Shown: positions 24,489 to 32,500 of the stretch, in pieces | Position numbering within the stretch: position 1 is the stretch's first letter | How the letters are laid out: every line of letters begins with the position of its first letter | DNA from: Otoolea sp963657995 | GTDB taxonomy: Bacteria > Bacillota > Clostridia > Lachnospirales > Lachnospiraceae | Direction: 5' to 3' | Length of the DNA stretch: 64,000 nucleotides | Assembly: GCA_963657995.1 (NCBI GenBank) | Contig: CAVKOQ010000001.1 | Location: 1 to 64,000, forward strand | The notes under the pieces: generated by a model | What the model was told of the DNA's origin: nothing | The model's input: the letters and a program-made list of their open reading frames with translations, nothing else | The model's database searches: none | Program-made: the position numbers and the translations under genes

Positions 24489-26426
24489 ATGAGGGATTTG
24501 GCATATTTGAAGCTGCTTTCACGTGAATATCCTAATATTCGTGCGGCAGCCAGCGATATTATCAATTTGCAGGCAATCTGCGGACTGCCTAAGGGAACAG
24601 AATATTTTTTCAGCGATCTTCATGGAGAACATGAGGCTTTTATCCACCTTCTTCGCAGTTCATCGGGAATCATCCGCGAGAAGATTCGTGAGACATTTGG
24701 ACATATTATATCGGAGGAAGATGAAGTAAAACTTGCCAATCTGATTTACTATCCGGAGAAGATTTTAAATCAGGTCAGACAGGCAGGTGAATATACTGAG
24801 GATTGGCAGAAGACGGCCGTATACCGTCTGGTGCAGATCTGCCGTGAAGTTTCATCCAAATATACTCGATCAAAGGTAAGGAAAAAGATGCCGAAGGAAT
24901 TCTGCGGTGTTATAGATGAACTTTTATATGTGGACAATACTGACGAAAATAAACAGGTATATTATAGCGAACTTATCAATACACTTATCGATGTTCAGGT
25001 GGCTGATGGCTTTATCATAGCGATTTGCAGTCTTATCAGAAATCTGACGATTGATAATCTTCATATACTGGGAGATATATTTGATCGTGGTCCAAGGCCG
25101 GATATTATTTTGCAGGAACTTATGAATTTCCACGATGTCGATATCCAGTGGGGAAATCACGATATTTCCTGGATGGGAGCGGCTACGGGAAATCGTGCAT
25201 GTATATGTAACGTGCTTCGTATGGCACTCGGATACAATGGATTTGACGTGCTTGAAGATGGCTATGGAATAAATCTGCGACCGCTTTCCATGTTTGCGGA
25301 ACGCATATATCACGATGACCCATGTACATTTTTTATGCCGCAGATCCTGGATAAGAATATTTATGATGCTGTGGATCCGAAGCTTACAGCAAAGATGCAC
25401 AAAGCTATCGCTATACTGCAGTACAAGCTTGAGGGACAGATTATAGTACGTCATCCGGAGTATGGCATGGAAGAGAGAATGCTTCTGTCAGAAATCAATT
25501 ATGACAGCGGTATGGTTATGATTGACGGAAAAGAATACAAGATGCGTGATATGAACTTCCCGACAGTAGATCCGAAAGATCCGCTTAAACTTACAGAGGA
25601 AGAGGAGGAACTGATTCGCACGCTTGAGCTTTCATTTCGTCATAATCCGAGGCTGCATGAGCATGTGCGTTTCCTATATTCCCATGGAAGTATGTATAAA
25701 TGCTGCAATTCTAACCTCTTATATCATGGATGCATTCCCATGACGGAAGATGGCGAATTTGACGGTCTGATGGTAGGCGGAAAGATGTATACAGGCAGAG
25801 AACTTATGGATTTTATTGATACTCAGGTCAAAAATGCCTATTTTCTGCCTGAGGAGGCACCTGAAAAAGAGGCATGCCGTGATTTTATGTGGTATCTTTG
25901 GAATGGTGCAAAATCGCCGGTGTTCGGCAAAGATAAAAACCGCAGTTTTGAGCACTATTTCATCAAAGATCCGGAAGTTATGAACGAGAAGATGAATCCT
26001 TATTATCAGCTAAGTGAAGATGAGGAGATCTGCGATAAGATCTTAAAGGAATTTGGACTCTCAACGAAGGGCTCACATATCATTAACGGACATATGCCTG
26101 TGAAGATTAAAGATGGTGAGACACCTATTAAGGCAGGCGGAAAGCTGTTTATTATAGACGGAGGACTGTCGAAAGCCTATCAGGAGAGAACGGGAATTGC
26201 CGGATATACACTTATTTTTAATTCACATCATCTGGCACTTGCCGAGCATAAACCGTTTGATCCGGAACGCGAGCGAACGCCAAAGGTTTATATTGCCGAA
26301 AAGATGCAAAAACGCATCACTGTGGCGGATACTGACGAGGGAAAAGAGCTTGCAAGGCGTATAGAGGATTTGAAAGAGCTTTTGAAGGCATACAGAAGCG
26401 GAGTTCTAAAAGAACGTATGCGATAA
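24489..26426 (+). CDS. fbp: Class III fructose-1,6-bisphosphatase
   Basis: This gluconeogenic enzyme hydrolyses fructose 1,6-bisphosphate. At 645 residues it matches the long class III (Firmicute) family, unrelated to class I. Metallophosphatase motifs are visible: F-S-D-L-H-G-E-H near 40-47, G-D-I-F-D-R-G-P near 203-210, and W-G-N-H-D near 228-232, then I-I-N-G-H-M-P-V near 535. I prefer the ATG at 24489 because TGGGGG ends 8 bases upstream; an ATG at 24462 is also in frame and would add nine residues. It is alone behind its own promoter. Confidence 0.94.
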   Translation: MRDLAYLKLLSREYPNIRAAASDIINLQAICGLPKGTEYFFSDLHGEHEAFIHLLRSSSGIIREKIRETFGHIISEEDEVKLANLIYYPEKILNQVRQAGEYTEDWQKTAVYRLVQICREVSSKYTRSKVRKKMPKEFCGVIDELLYVDNTDENKQVYYSELINTLIDVQVADGFIIAICSLIRNLTIDNLHILGDIFDRGPRPDIILQELMNFHDVDIQWGNHDISWMGAATGNRACICNVLRMALGYNGFDVLEDGYGINLRPLSMFAERIYHDDPCTFFMPQILDKNIYDAVDPKLTAKMHKAIAILQYKLEGQIIVRHPEYGMEERMLLSEINYDSGMVMIDGKEYKMRDMNFPTVDPKDPLKLTEEEEELIRTLELSFRHNPRLHEHVRFLYSHGSMYKCCNSNLLYHGCIPMTEDGEFDGLMVGGKMYTGRELMDFIDTQVKNAYFLPEEAPEKEACRDFMWYLWNGAKSPVFGKDKNRSFEHYFIKDPEVMNEKMNPYYQLSEDEEICDKILKEFGLSTKGSHIINGHMPVKIKDGETPIKAGGKLFIIDGGLSKAYQERTGIAGYTLIFNSHHLALAEHKPFDPERERTPKVYIAEKMQKRITVADTDEGKELARRIEDLKELLKAYRSGVLKERMR

Positions 26427-26476
26427 TTGGCAGGTTACGTTCAGACCGCTATGCAGTTAACAATTAAGGAGACTAC

Positions 26477-26977
26477 ATGAGAAAGACAGAATTTTTAAGG
26501 GAACTTAGAGAATCGCTTGAGGGTGAGGTTTCAGCTTCTATCATTCAGAGTAATGTTAACTACTATGACCAGTATATCAATGGAGAAACAGCAAATGGCC
26601 GTAGCGAAGAAGAAGTGATAGATGAGATCGGAAGCCCGCGACTGATTGCGAAAACCATCATTGACAGCAATGAGAATGCGAAAGATGCATTTAAGAATAG
26701 TTCATATACAGGCAGTGGAAGCGGCGGCACTGGTTCGAATTCTTCTTACGGTCAGGGCTATGGTAATCGTGATGAAAGCAACCTTCCACCTTATTTTCAT
26801 TACATAGATTTAAACAAGTGGTATTGGAAAGTAATCATTACAGTGGCAATAATAGCGGTCCTTTTTGCACTTTTTGTACTTATTGGAGGTATATTTACAC
26901 TTCTTATTAATCTTGCAGGACCGATACTTCTTATATGGCTTATCTATTCAGTTATAAAAAACATATGGAAGAATTAA
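26477..26977 (+). CDS. HAAS/DUF1700-type membrane protein
   Basis: The first 65 residues, with F-L-R-E-L-R-E-S-L, Y-Y-D-Q-Y-I and S-E-E-E-V-I-D-E-I-G-S-P, match the HAAS/DUF1700 helical module, in which a short cytoplasmic domain is joined to membrane segments and is often linked to PadR-type regulators. Here a Gly/Ser-rich linker (about 75-95) leads to two hydrophobic segments (about 118-140 and 143-160). No PadR gene is next to it. Function is not established. AAGGAGA precedes the ATG and a strong hairpin follows the stop. Confidence 0.75.
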   Translation: MRKTEFLRELRESLEGEVSASIIQSNVNYYDQYINGETANGRSEEEVIDEIGSPRLIAKTIIDSNENAKDAFKNSSYTGSGSGGTGSNSSYGQGYGNRDESNLPPYFHYIDLNKWYWKVIITVAIIAVLFALFVLIGGIFTLLINLAGPILLIWLIYSVIKNIWKN

Positions 26978-27007
26978 TTGAAAGAGATCTACTTAGTAGC
27001 TGACCAT

Positions 27008-27059
27008 GAAAAGCCCCCTGCTGCCGGTTGTGAGGGATGACCGGAACAGGGGACTTTTC
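27008..27059 (+). terminator. Hairpin terminator after the HAAS-domain gene
   Basis: GAAAAG-CCCCTG pairs with CAGGGG-CTTTTC across one mismatch, enclosing a second CCGGT/ACCGG stem. The trailing arm provides a short T run only; the near-symmetry would allow function on both strands. Confidence 0.65.
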
Positions 27060-27103
27060 ATGTTTCTCGCAAACATATGGAGGTTTATTGAGTTGAAAAT
27101 GCT

Positions 27104-27137
27104 GTATTATGGAAATTATGAGGAGTCTCCATAATAC
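27104..27137. repeat. 10-bp inverted repeat beyond tRNA-Gln terminator
   Basis: GTATTATGGA and TCCATAATAC are perfect arms with a 14-base loop. It abuts the A/T run of the tRNA-Gln terminator. No gene covers it. Confidence 0.6.
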
Positions 27138-27181
27138 AAAAAAAGCACTTGTAATGCCGTCTTTGGCAAACAAATGCTTTT
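27138..27181 (-). terminator. Intrinsic terminator of tRNA-Gln
   Basis: Read on the minus strand, AAAAGCA...TGCTTTTTTT with inner TTGT/ACAA and TGCC/GGCA pairs ends in seven T, directly after the tRNA. Confidence 0.85.
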
Positions 27182-27183
27182 AG

Positions 27184-27256
27184 CTGGGCTACAAGGATTC
27201 GAACCTTGAAAATGACGGAGTCAGAGTCCGTTGCCTTACCATTTGGCGATAGCCCA
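27184..27256 (-). tRNA. tRNA-Gln (anticodon CTG)
   Basis: The minus strand folds as a complete cloverleaf: acceptor TGGGCTA/TAGCCCA, D stem GCC/GGC, anticodon stem ACGGA/TCCGT with loop CTCTGAC (anticodon CTG, reading CAG), T stem CAAGG/CCTTG with TTCGAAT loop, discriminator G. No CCA is encoded. It stands alone with its own promoter and terminator. Confidence 0.95.
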
Positions 27257-27274
27257 ATGAATTGAACGATTTGT

Positions 27275-27303
27275 ATTATACTGTATATGAGAAGATTCGT
27301 CAA
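27275..27303 (-). promoter_or_regulatory. Promoter of tRNA-Gln
   Basis: On the minus strand TTGACG (27303-27298), 17-bp spacer and consensus TATAAT (27280-27275), about 19 bases before the tRNA. The -35 lies within the arm of a long inverted repeat. Confidence 0.85.
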
Positions 27304-27339
27304 CTGTTTTTTTAAAATTAAAAAAAACAGTTGACGAAT
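27295..27339. repeat. 19-bp inverted repeat at the tRNA-Gln promoter
   Basis: ATTCGTCAACTGTTTTTTT is repeated in inverse orientation with a 7-base centre. Each arm contains TTGACG, so each strand has a -35-like box; the minus-strand one serves tRNA-Gln. On the plus strand no good -10 lies at the matching distance. Confidence 0.85.
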
Positions 27340-27385
27340 GGGATGCTGTTTATTATTTATGAGAAAAACGACATTCAACTCTCAC

Positions 27386-27414
27386 TGGACAACATGTTGT
27401 GAATCGGATATAAT
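27386..27414 (+). promoter_or_regulatory. Promoter of the thioesterase gene
   Basis: TGGACA at 27386-27391, 17-bp spacer, TATAAT at 27409-27414; start near 27421. Confidence 0.75.
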
Positions 27415-27467
27415 GAACCAGATGAGGTTTAGTGAATTGTAGAGTCAGGAAAGGAAATCAGAGCGGG

Positions 27468-28196
27468 ATGTATACATTTGACAGTCGGATCCGCTACAGT
27501 GAGGCGGATGAGTATGGAGATCTTTCCATAGTGGGAATTATGAATTATCTTCAAGATTGTTCGACATTTCAGTCAGAAGACTTAAAGCTCGGTATTTCCT
27601 ATCTGAATGAGGAAAAAAGAGCCTGGTGGCTGAGCGAGTGGCAGATCGAGATCCTGAGAAAACCGCATTTTGGAGAGAGAATCCGCATCTCTACATGGCC
27701 ATATGGATTTAAAGGAATATACGGTTACAGAAATTTTACGATCGAGGACGAGGCAGGAGCACTGCTTGTCAAGGCAGATTCTACATGGTTTTACTATGAT
27801 TTGGAGAAAGGGTGTCCGGTTCGCGTGCCGAAGAGCCAGCTTGACGCATATCATCTGGAAGATAACAAGTTAGATATGCAGCCAGTTGATAGGAAAATAA
27901 GCCTGCCGTATGAGTATGAGGCAGTATCGCCTATTACCGTGGAGAGGCATCATCTGGATACGAACCGCCATGTGAATAACGCACAGTATGTGTCGATTGC
28001 AACAGAGATACTTCCTGCGAAATTTGCGGTTGGAAGACTCCATGTTCAGTACCGTAAAGCTGCAGTTTTAGGAGATATCATGTATCCGAAACTTGCAGAG
28101 TTACCAAATGGATATATAGTTTCACTTCAGGATGAAAATAACAATATATATGCGAATTTGATGCTTGAAAAAGATGCTATTACGCATGAACTGTAG
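27468..28196 (+). CDS. Acyl-ACP thioesterase, double hot-dog
   Basis: Members of this family release fatty acids from acyl carrier protein. The 242-residue protein has two hot-dog domains: the N-terminal one from F-D-S-R-I-R-Y-S-E-A-D with W-W-L-S-E-W-Q-I, and the second with the conserved L-D-T-N-R-H-V-N-N-A-Q-Y-V motif near residue 163, where N and H are catalytic-type residues. I chose the ATG at 27468; a GTG at 27432 would add 12 residues but is very near the transcript start. Chain-length preference cannot be told. The gene precedes an S1-domain protein by 33 bp. Confidence 0.88.
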   Translation: MYTFDSRIRYSEADEYGDLSIVGIMNYLQDCSTFQSEDLKLGISYLNEEKRAWWLSEWQIEILRKPHFGERIRISTWPYGFKGIYGYRNFTIEDEAGALLVKADSTWFYYDLEKGCPVRVPKSQLDAYHLEDNKLDMQPVDRKISLPYEYEAVSPITVERHHLDTNRHVNNAQYVSIATEILPAKFAVGRLHVQYRKAAVLGDIMYPKLAELPNGYIVSLQDENNNIYANLMLEKDAITHEL

Positions 28197-28229
28197 GGGA
28201 CGTGCATAAGAAAAGAGAGGACGAATGAC

Positions 28230-29063
28230 ATGATTGAACTGGGAAGAGTAGAAGAACTTATAGTGGTAAGGGAGAAAAACTTCGGTATATATCTGGGGCA
28301 GAAGAAGGACGATACAGCCGCAGTTTTACTTCCGAAGAAACAGGTGCCGGAGGGTACAAAAGTAGGCGATAAGCTTAAAGTGTTTATTTACAAGGATTCA
28401 GAGGATCGTCTGATTGCAACTACATCCATGCCGAAACTTGAGCTGGGAGAAACTGCTGTTTTGAAGGTTAAGGATGTGTCAAAGATAGGTGCATTTCTTG
28501 ATATGGGACTTGAGAAGGATTTGCTGCTTCCTTTTAAAGAACAGATATATCCGGTTCAAGCAGGAGAGGATTGTCTTGTGGCACTCTATATTGATAAGAG
28601 TGGACGATTGGCAGCTACGATGAAGGTATATCCGTATCTTCACAGCGACGCACATTGCAAGAAAGATGACTGGACAGAGGGACGCGTCTATGAGATAAAC
28701 GAAAATCTTGGAATTTTTGTAGCAGTTAAGGATCGTTATTTTGGACTGATTCCTAAACGAGAGATCTTCGGACAGTGTCGTCTGGGCGAGATCTTAAAAG
28801 TGCGTGTCATGAAAGTTCGTGATGACGGAAAACTTGATTTGAGCCTTCGTGAGTTAGCATACCGCCAGATGAATGCAGATGCAGAAGCAGTCATAGCCCG
28901 TCTTAAAGAGAAAAAGGGAATACTTCCGTTCAATGATCGGGCTGATCCACAGATTATAAAACAGGAGTTCGGCCTCAGCAAGAACGCATTCAAGAGGGCG
29001 ATAGGACAGCTTTTAAAAGAAGGAAAAGTAGAGATAGATGATAAATCTATCCGTTTGAAATAG
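28230..29063 (+). CDS. cvfB: CvfB-like S1 RNA-binding protein
   Basis: CvfB/YitL proteins carry several S1-like domains and a C-terminal winged helix, and influence virulence gene expression in staphylococci. The 277-residue protein shows an N-terminal S1-like fold (I-E-L-G-R-V-E-E-L), a second S1 (A-V-L-K-V-K-D-V-S-K-I-G-A-F-L-D-M-G), a third (W-T-E-G-R-V-Y-E-I-N-E-N-L-G-I-F-V-A), and a winged helix at the end (I-K-Q-E-F-G-L-S-K-N-A-F-K-R-A-I-G). Its target in this organism is unknown. Confidence 0.85.
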   Translation: MIELGRVEELIVVREKNFGIYLGQKKDDTAAVLLPKKQVPEGTKVGDKLKVFIYKDSEDRLIATTSMPKLELGETAVLKVKDVSKIGAFLDMGLEKDLLLPFKEQIYPVQAGEDCLVALYIDKSGRLAATMKVYPYLHSDAHCKKDDWTEGRVYEINENLGIFVAVKDRYFGLIPKREIFGQCRLGEILKVRVMKVRDDGKLDLSLRELAYRQMNADAEAVIARLKEKKGILPFNDRADPQIIKQEFGLSKNAFKRAIGQLLKEGKVEIDDKSIRLK

Positions 29064-29105
29064 AAATTTATATAAGTACATATTAAAAGACAAGGAGAGA
29101 CAGAC

Positions 29106-29480
29106 ATGAAGAAAGTAATCAGCACAACTAACGCACCGGCAGCTATCGGACCTTATTCACAGGCAATCGAAGTAAATGGAATGGTATTTGCATCAGGACA
29201 GATTCCTGTTAATCCGGCTACAGGAGAGATTCCAGAAGGTATCGAGAAACAGGCAGAGCAGGTGCTTACCAATGTAAAGAACCTTCTTGAGGCAGCAGGA
29301 GCATCTATGGATCAGGTTGTGAAGACAACAGTATTTATCCAGAATATGGATGATTTTGGAAAAATCAACGAAATTTATGCGAAATACTTCGAGGGTGCAT
29401 GCCCGGCACGTTCCTGTGTAGAAGTATCCAAGCTTCCTAAGGGCGTTCTGATGGAGATGGAAGCAATCGCAGCAAAATAA
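29106..29480 (+). CDS. ridA: RidA family reactive intermediate deaminase
   Basis: RidA hydrolyses 2-aminoacrylate and related enamines made by PLP enzymes, protecting other PLP enzymes. The 124-residue protein has the family features I-G-P-Y-S-Q-A near 16-22, a central Q-V-V-K-T-T-V-F, and P-A-R-S-C-V-E-V near 100-107, where the Arg is the catalytic residue of the deaminase subgroup. It follows the S1 gene by 42 bp and ends before a terminator. Confidence 0.93.
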   Translation: MKKVISTTNAPAAIGPYSQAIEVNGMVFASGQIPVNPATGEIPEGIEKQAEQVLTNVKNLLEAAGASMDQVVKTTVFIQNMDDFGKINEIYAKYFEGACPARSCVEVSKLPKGVLMEMEAIAAK

Positions 29481-29493
29481 ATTATAAAGAAAT

Positions 29494-29547
29494 GAGGGCA
29501 AAATGACGAAAAATTTAACTTTTTTTCGTCCGCCCTCTTTTTTTTTT
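29494..29547 (+). terminator. Intrinsic terminator after ridA, with a competing stem
   Basis: GAGGGC (29494) pairs with GCCCTC (29532-29537), with GACGAAAAA/TTTTTCGTC inside, followed by ten T. The left arm also overlaps GCAAAATGACGAAAAA (29498-29513), which is perfectly complementary to a later segment at 29543-29558, so two folds exclude one another. Confidence 0.85.
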
Positions 29548-29641
29548 CGTCATTTTGCTTTAAAATATATATCAAAGTTTGGCTAGTAATCAAGTGGGGG
29601 CAAGGTTACAGCAGCAATAAATAAAAAAAGGAGAGAGGAAT

Positions 29642-30730
29642 ATGATTTCTAACCAGATACTCCAGACCAATGTTGAGGGGTTAAAAGGAATTACGCGTGT
29701 TGATCTCTGTATTTGTGATACAGAGGGCAAGGTACTGGCGTCTACATTTACCGGTGCTGAGGAATATGAAAGTGCAATTCTGGCTTTTGTAGACTCTCCG
29801 GCAGACAGCCAGGTAGTACAGGGATATCAGTTTTTTAAGGTTTTTGATGACCACCAGCTGGAATATATACTTTTGGCTGAAGGCGAAAGCGATGATGTAT
29901 ATATGGTCGGAAAGATGGCTGCATTTCAGGTTCAGAATCTGCTTGTAGCTTACAAGGAGCGCTTTGACAAGGACAATTTCATCAAGAACCTGCTTCTCGA
30001 TAACCTTCTTCTGGTGGACATCTACAACCGTGCGAAAAAGCTGCATATAGAGACCAATGTAAAGAGAATTGTATTTATTATCGAAACACAGCAGGAAAAA
30101 GATGTAAATGCACTTGAGACAGTTAGAAGCCTGTTTTCGACAAAGACAAAGGATTTTATCACGGCTGTTGATGAAAAGAACATAATTCTTGTCAAAGAAG
30201 TAAAGCCGGGTGAGACATATGATGACCTTGAAAAGACCGCAGGCATGATTGTTGACATGCTTGGAACCGAGTCGATGACCAAAGCAAGTGTTGCATTTGG
30301 AACCATCGTCAATGAGATCAAGGATGTATCGCGTTCCTACAAGGAAGCTAAGATGGCACTCGATGTAGGAAAGATTTTCTACGGAAGCAAAAATGTTGTT
30401 GCATACAGTAAGCTTGGTATCGGCCGTCTGATATATCAGCTTCCGCTGCCGCTGTGCCGTATGTTTATCAAGGAAATATTTGACGGTAAATCACCGGATG
30501 AGTTCGATGAAGAAACACTTACTACGATCAATAAGTTTTTCGAGAACAGCCTGAATGTATCTGAGACATCCAGACAGCTTTATATACACCGCAACACACT
30601 TGTATATCGTCTGGACAAGCTTCAGAAAAGCACGGGACTCGATCTTCGCGTTTTTGAGGACGCTATAACATTTAAAATTGCACTTATGGTCGTAAAATAC
30701 ATGAAATACATGGAAAATCTAGATTATTAA
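29642..30730 (+). CDS. CdaR/PucR-type transcriptional regulator
   Basis: The 362-residue protein ends with a PucR-type helix-turn-helix: N-V-S-E-T-S-R-Q-L-Y-I-H-R-N-T-L-V-Y-R-L-D-K-L near residues 310-332, the hallmark of the CdaR (sugar diacid) and PucR families. The middle has the GGDEF-like A-S-V-A-F-G-T region typical of CdaR. The N-terminal part is a sensor-type domain that I cannot assign to a ligand. It is flanked by hairpins on both sides, so likely monocistronic, and adjacent genes give no substrate clue. Confidence 0.82.
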   Translation: MISNQILQTNVEGLKGITRVDLCICDTEGKVLASTFTGAEEYESAILAFVDSPADSQVVQGYQFFKVFDDHQLEYILLAEGESDDVYMVGKMAAFQVQNLLVAYKERFDKDNFIKNLLLDNLLLVDIYNRAKKLHIETNVKRIVFIIETQQEKDVNALETVRSLFSTKTKDFITAVDEKNIILVKEVKPGETYDDLEKTAGMIVDMLGTESMTKASVAFGTIVNEIKDVSRSYKEAKMALDVGKIFYGSKNVVAYSKLGIGRLIYQLPLPLCRMFIKEIFDGKSPDEFDEETLTTINKFFENSLNVSETSRQLYIHRNTLVYRLDKLQKSTGLDLRVFEDAITFKIALMVVKYMKYMENLDY

Positions 30731-30770
30731 TCAGGATTAAAGATTAAAATTAATGTAACTGTTCATAAAA

Positions 30771-30818
30771 GTTGCTGTGGCGGGGAGGAACAATATCTTT
30801 GCCGCAGCAATTTTATTT
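30771..30818 (+). terminator. Hairpin with T run between the CdaR-type gene and ftsE
   Basis: GTTGCTGTGGC pairs with GCCGCAGCAA (one G-U) followed by TTTTATTT. It ends only about 16 bases before the ftsE start, so it either attenuates entry into ftsEX or the ftsE promoter lies upstream of it. Confidence 0.7.
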
Positions 30819-30834
30819 ACGCGAGGAAATTCTA

Positions 30835-31518
30835 ATGATAGAGATTAGGGATCTCAAAAAGACGTATAAAACAGGAAATAAGGCCCTTAAGGGGATTAAT
30901 ATAAAGATTCATGATGGCGAATTTGTATTTATCATGGGAAGGAGCGGATCAGGCAAATCTACACTTTTAAAGCTCCTTCTTAAGGAATTAGAGCCGACAT
31001 CGGGACGTATCATAGTCAACGACATGGATCTTACAACTATGCCAAGAAGATATATACCTAAGTATCGCAGACGGCTCGGTGTGGTATTTCAGGATTTTAG
31101 ACTTCTTAAAGAAAAAACAGTATACGAAAATGTGGCATTTGCACAGCGTGTCATAGGAGTATCGCCTCGCGAGATCAAGAAAAATGTGCCTGAAATGCTA
31201 AGACTTGTAGGACTTTCTTCTAAATATAAGGCATATCCGAATCAGCTATCCGGCGGTGAACAGCAGAGGGTGGCTATTGCAAGAGCACTGATTAATTCAC
31301 CGGAAATACTGCTTGCAGATGAGCCGACAGGAAATTTAGATGCACACAATTCCATGGAGATTATGGCACTTTTGGATGAGATCAACAAGCGTGGAACTAC
31401 AGTGGTTGTGGTTACACATAGCCATGAGATTGTAGCAGAGATGGGAAAAAGAGTGATTACACTAACAAGAGGAGTGCTGACGGGAGATCAAAAAGGCGGT
31501 ATCTGGGATGAAAATTAG
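30835..31518 (+). CDS. ftsE: Cell division ATP-binding protein FtsE
   Basis: FtsE is the ABC-type ATPase that, with FtsX, transmits energy to a periplasmic or extracellular peptidoglycan hydrolase in cell division. The 227-residue protein has Walker A G-R-S-G-S-G-K-S-T, the signature L-S-G-G-E-Q-Q-R, and Walker B L-L-A-D-E-P-T-G-N-L-D. The ATG at 30835 follows GAGGAAA at the right spacing; an upstream in-frame start lies inside the hairpin. It overlaps ftsX by 11 bp. Confidence 0.95.
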   Translation: MIEIRDLKKTYKTGNKALKGINIKIHDGEFVFIMGRSGSGKSTLLKLLLKELEPTSGRIIVNDMDLTTMPRRYIPKYRRRLGVVFQDFRLLKEKTVYENVAFAQRVIGVSPREIKKNVPEMLRLVGLSSKYKAYPNQLSGGEQQRVAIARALINSPEILLADEPTGNLDAHNSMEIMALLDEINKRGTTVVVVTHSHEIVAEMGKRVITLTRGVLTGDQKGGIWDEN

Positions 31519-32416
31519 TACTATGACTTATTGCATAAAAGAGGGAATGAAAAATATCATCCGAAATGTCTGGTTTTCCATGGCGTCGGTTGCGATCATT
31601 TCAGCATGTATATTCCTTTTCTGTATGTTTTTCGGCCTCATAGCCAATGTTCAATATATGGTAAGAAATGCGGAAACTACAGTCGGAATCACAATATTTT
31701 TTAACGAGAATATGAGCGAAGAAGATATACAGAAGATAGGGGATGAAATTCGGACCCGTAGTGAAGTCAAAGAAGTAAAATATGTATCAGCCGATGAGGC
31801 ATGGGAAAACTTCAAAAAAGATTATTTTAAGGGAGCAGAGGATTTGGCTGATGGATTTGCCGAGGACAATCCGCTTGCTGATTCGTCATCTTATGAGATA
31901 TATCTCAAGGATATCGATATGCAGGATGATATCGTCGAGTGGCTTGGCACGGTTCAGGGAATCCGTAAGATCAATTATTCCAGTGATACTGCATCCGGAC
32001 TTTCAAGCTTTAATAAGATGCTTGGACTTTTGTCGGTAGTCATCATAGGCATCCTGCTTGCCGTTGCTATCTTCCTTATAAGCAACACCATCACCACGGC
32101 AGCAGCATTCAGGAGAGAAGAAAACAGGATTATGAGACTTATAGGTGCGACGAATTTCATGATCCGTGCACCGTTTGTCGTACAGGGTGTGATTATTGGA
32201 CTTGTAGGTGCTCTGGTTCCGCTTGCGGCAATGTATTTTTTGTATCTTCATGCAGTGGCATATATGATGGATAAATTTGAGATTTTATCAAATTTGGTGG
32301 AGTTTATCCCGATCAATACGATCTTTCCGAGCATGGTAGCAGTAGCTATGACTCTTGGTGTGGGAATCGGATTTTTCGGAAGTTTCTTCACTATAAGAAG
32401 ACATTTGAAAGTATAG
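31508..32416 (+). CDS. ftsX: Cell division protein FtsX
   Basis: FtsX is the four-span membrane partner of FtsE. The 302-residue protein has a first membrane segment near 20-45, an extracytoplasmic domain of about 115 residues (with Y-V-S-A-D-E-A-W-E-N-F), and three more segments from about 172 to 295, including the R-R-E-E-N-R-I-M-R-L-I-G-A-T cytoplasmic loop typical of FtsX. The extracytoplasmic loop is expected to engage the coiled coil of the hydrolase encoded next. Confidence 0.94.
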   Translation: MKISTMTYCIKEGMKNIIRNVWFSMASVAIISACIFLFCMFFGLIANVQYMVRNAETTVGITIFFNENMSEEDIQKIGDEIRTRSEVKEVKYVSADEAWENFKKDYFKGAEDLADGFAEDNPLADSSSYEIYLKDIDMQDDIVEWLGTVQGIRKINYSSDTASGLSSFNKMLGLLSVVIIGILLAVAIFLISNTITTAAAFRREENRIMRLIGATNFMIRAPFVVQGVIIGLVGALVPLAAMYFLYLHAVAYMMDKFEILSNLVEFIPINTIFPSMVAVAMTLGVGIGFFGSFFTIRRHLKV

Positions 32417-32500
32417 TAGTTTAAAAGAAAAAGAGGATATTAAAGAGATTATTCAGGAAGAATTGTAGAGAACAGAACGGTTATAAAAAAGGATTAAACG

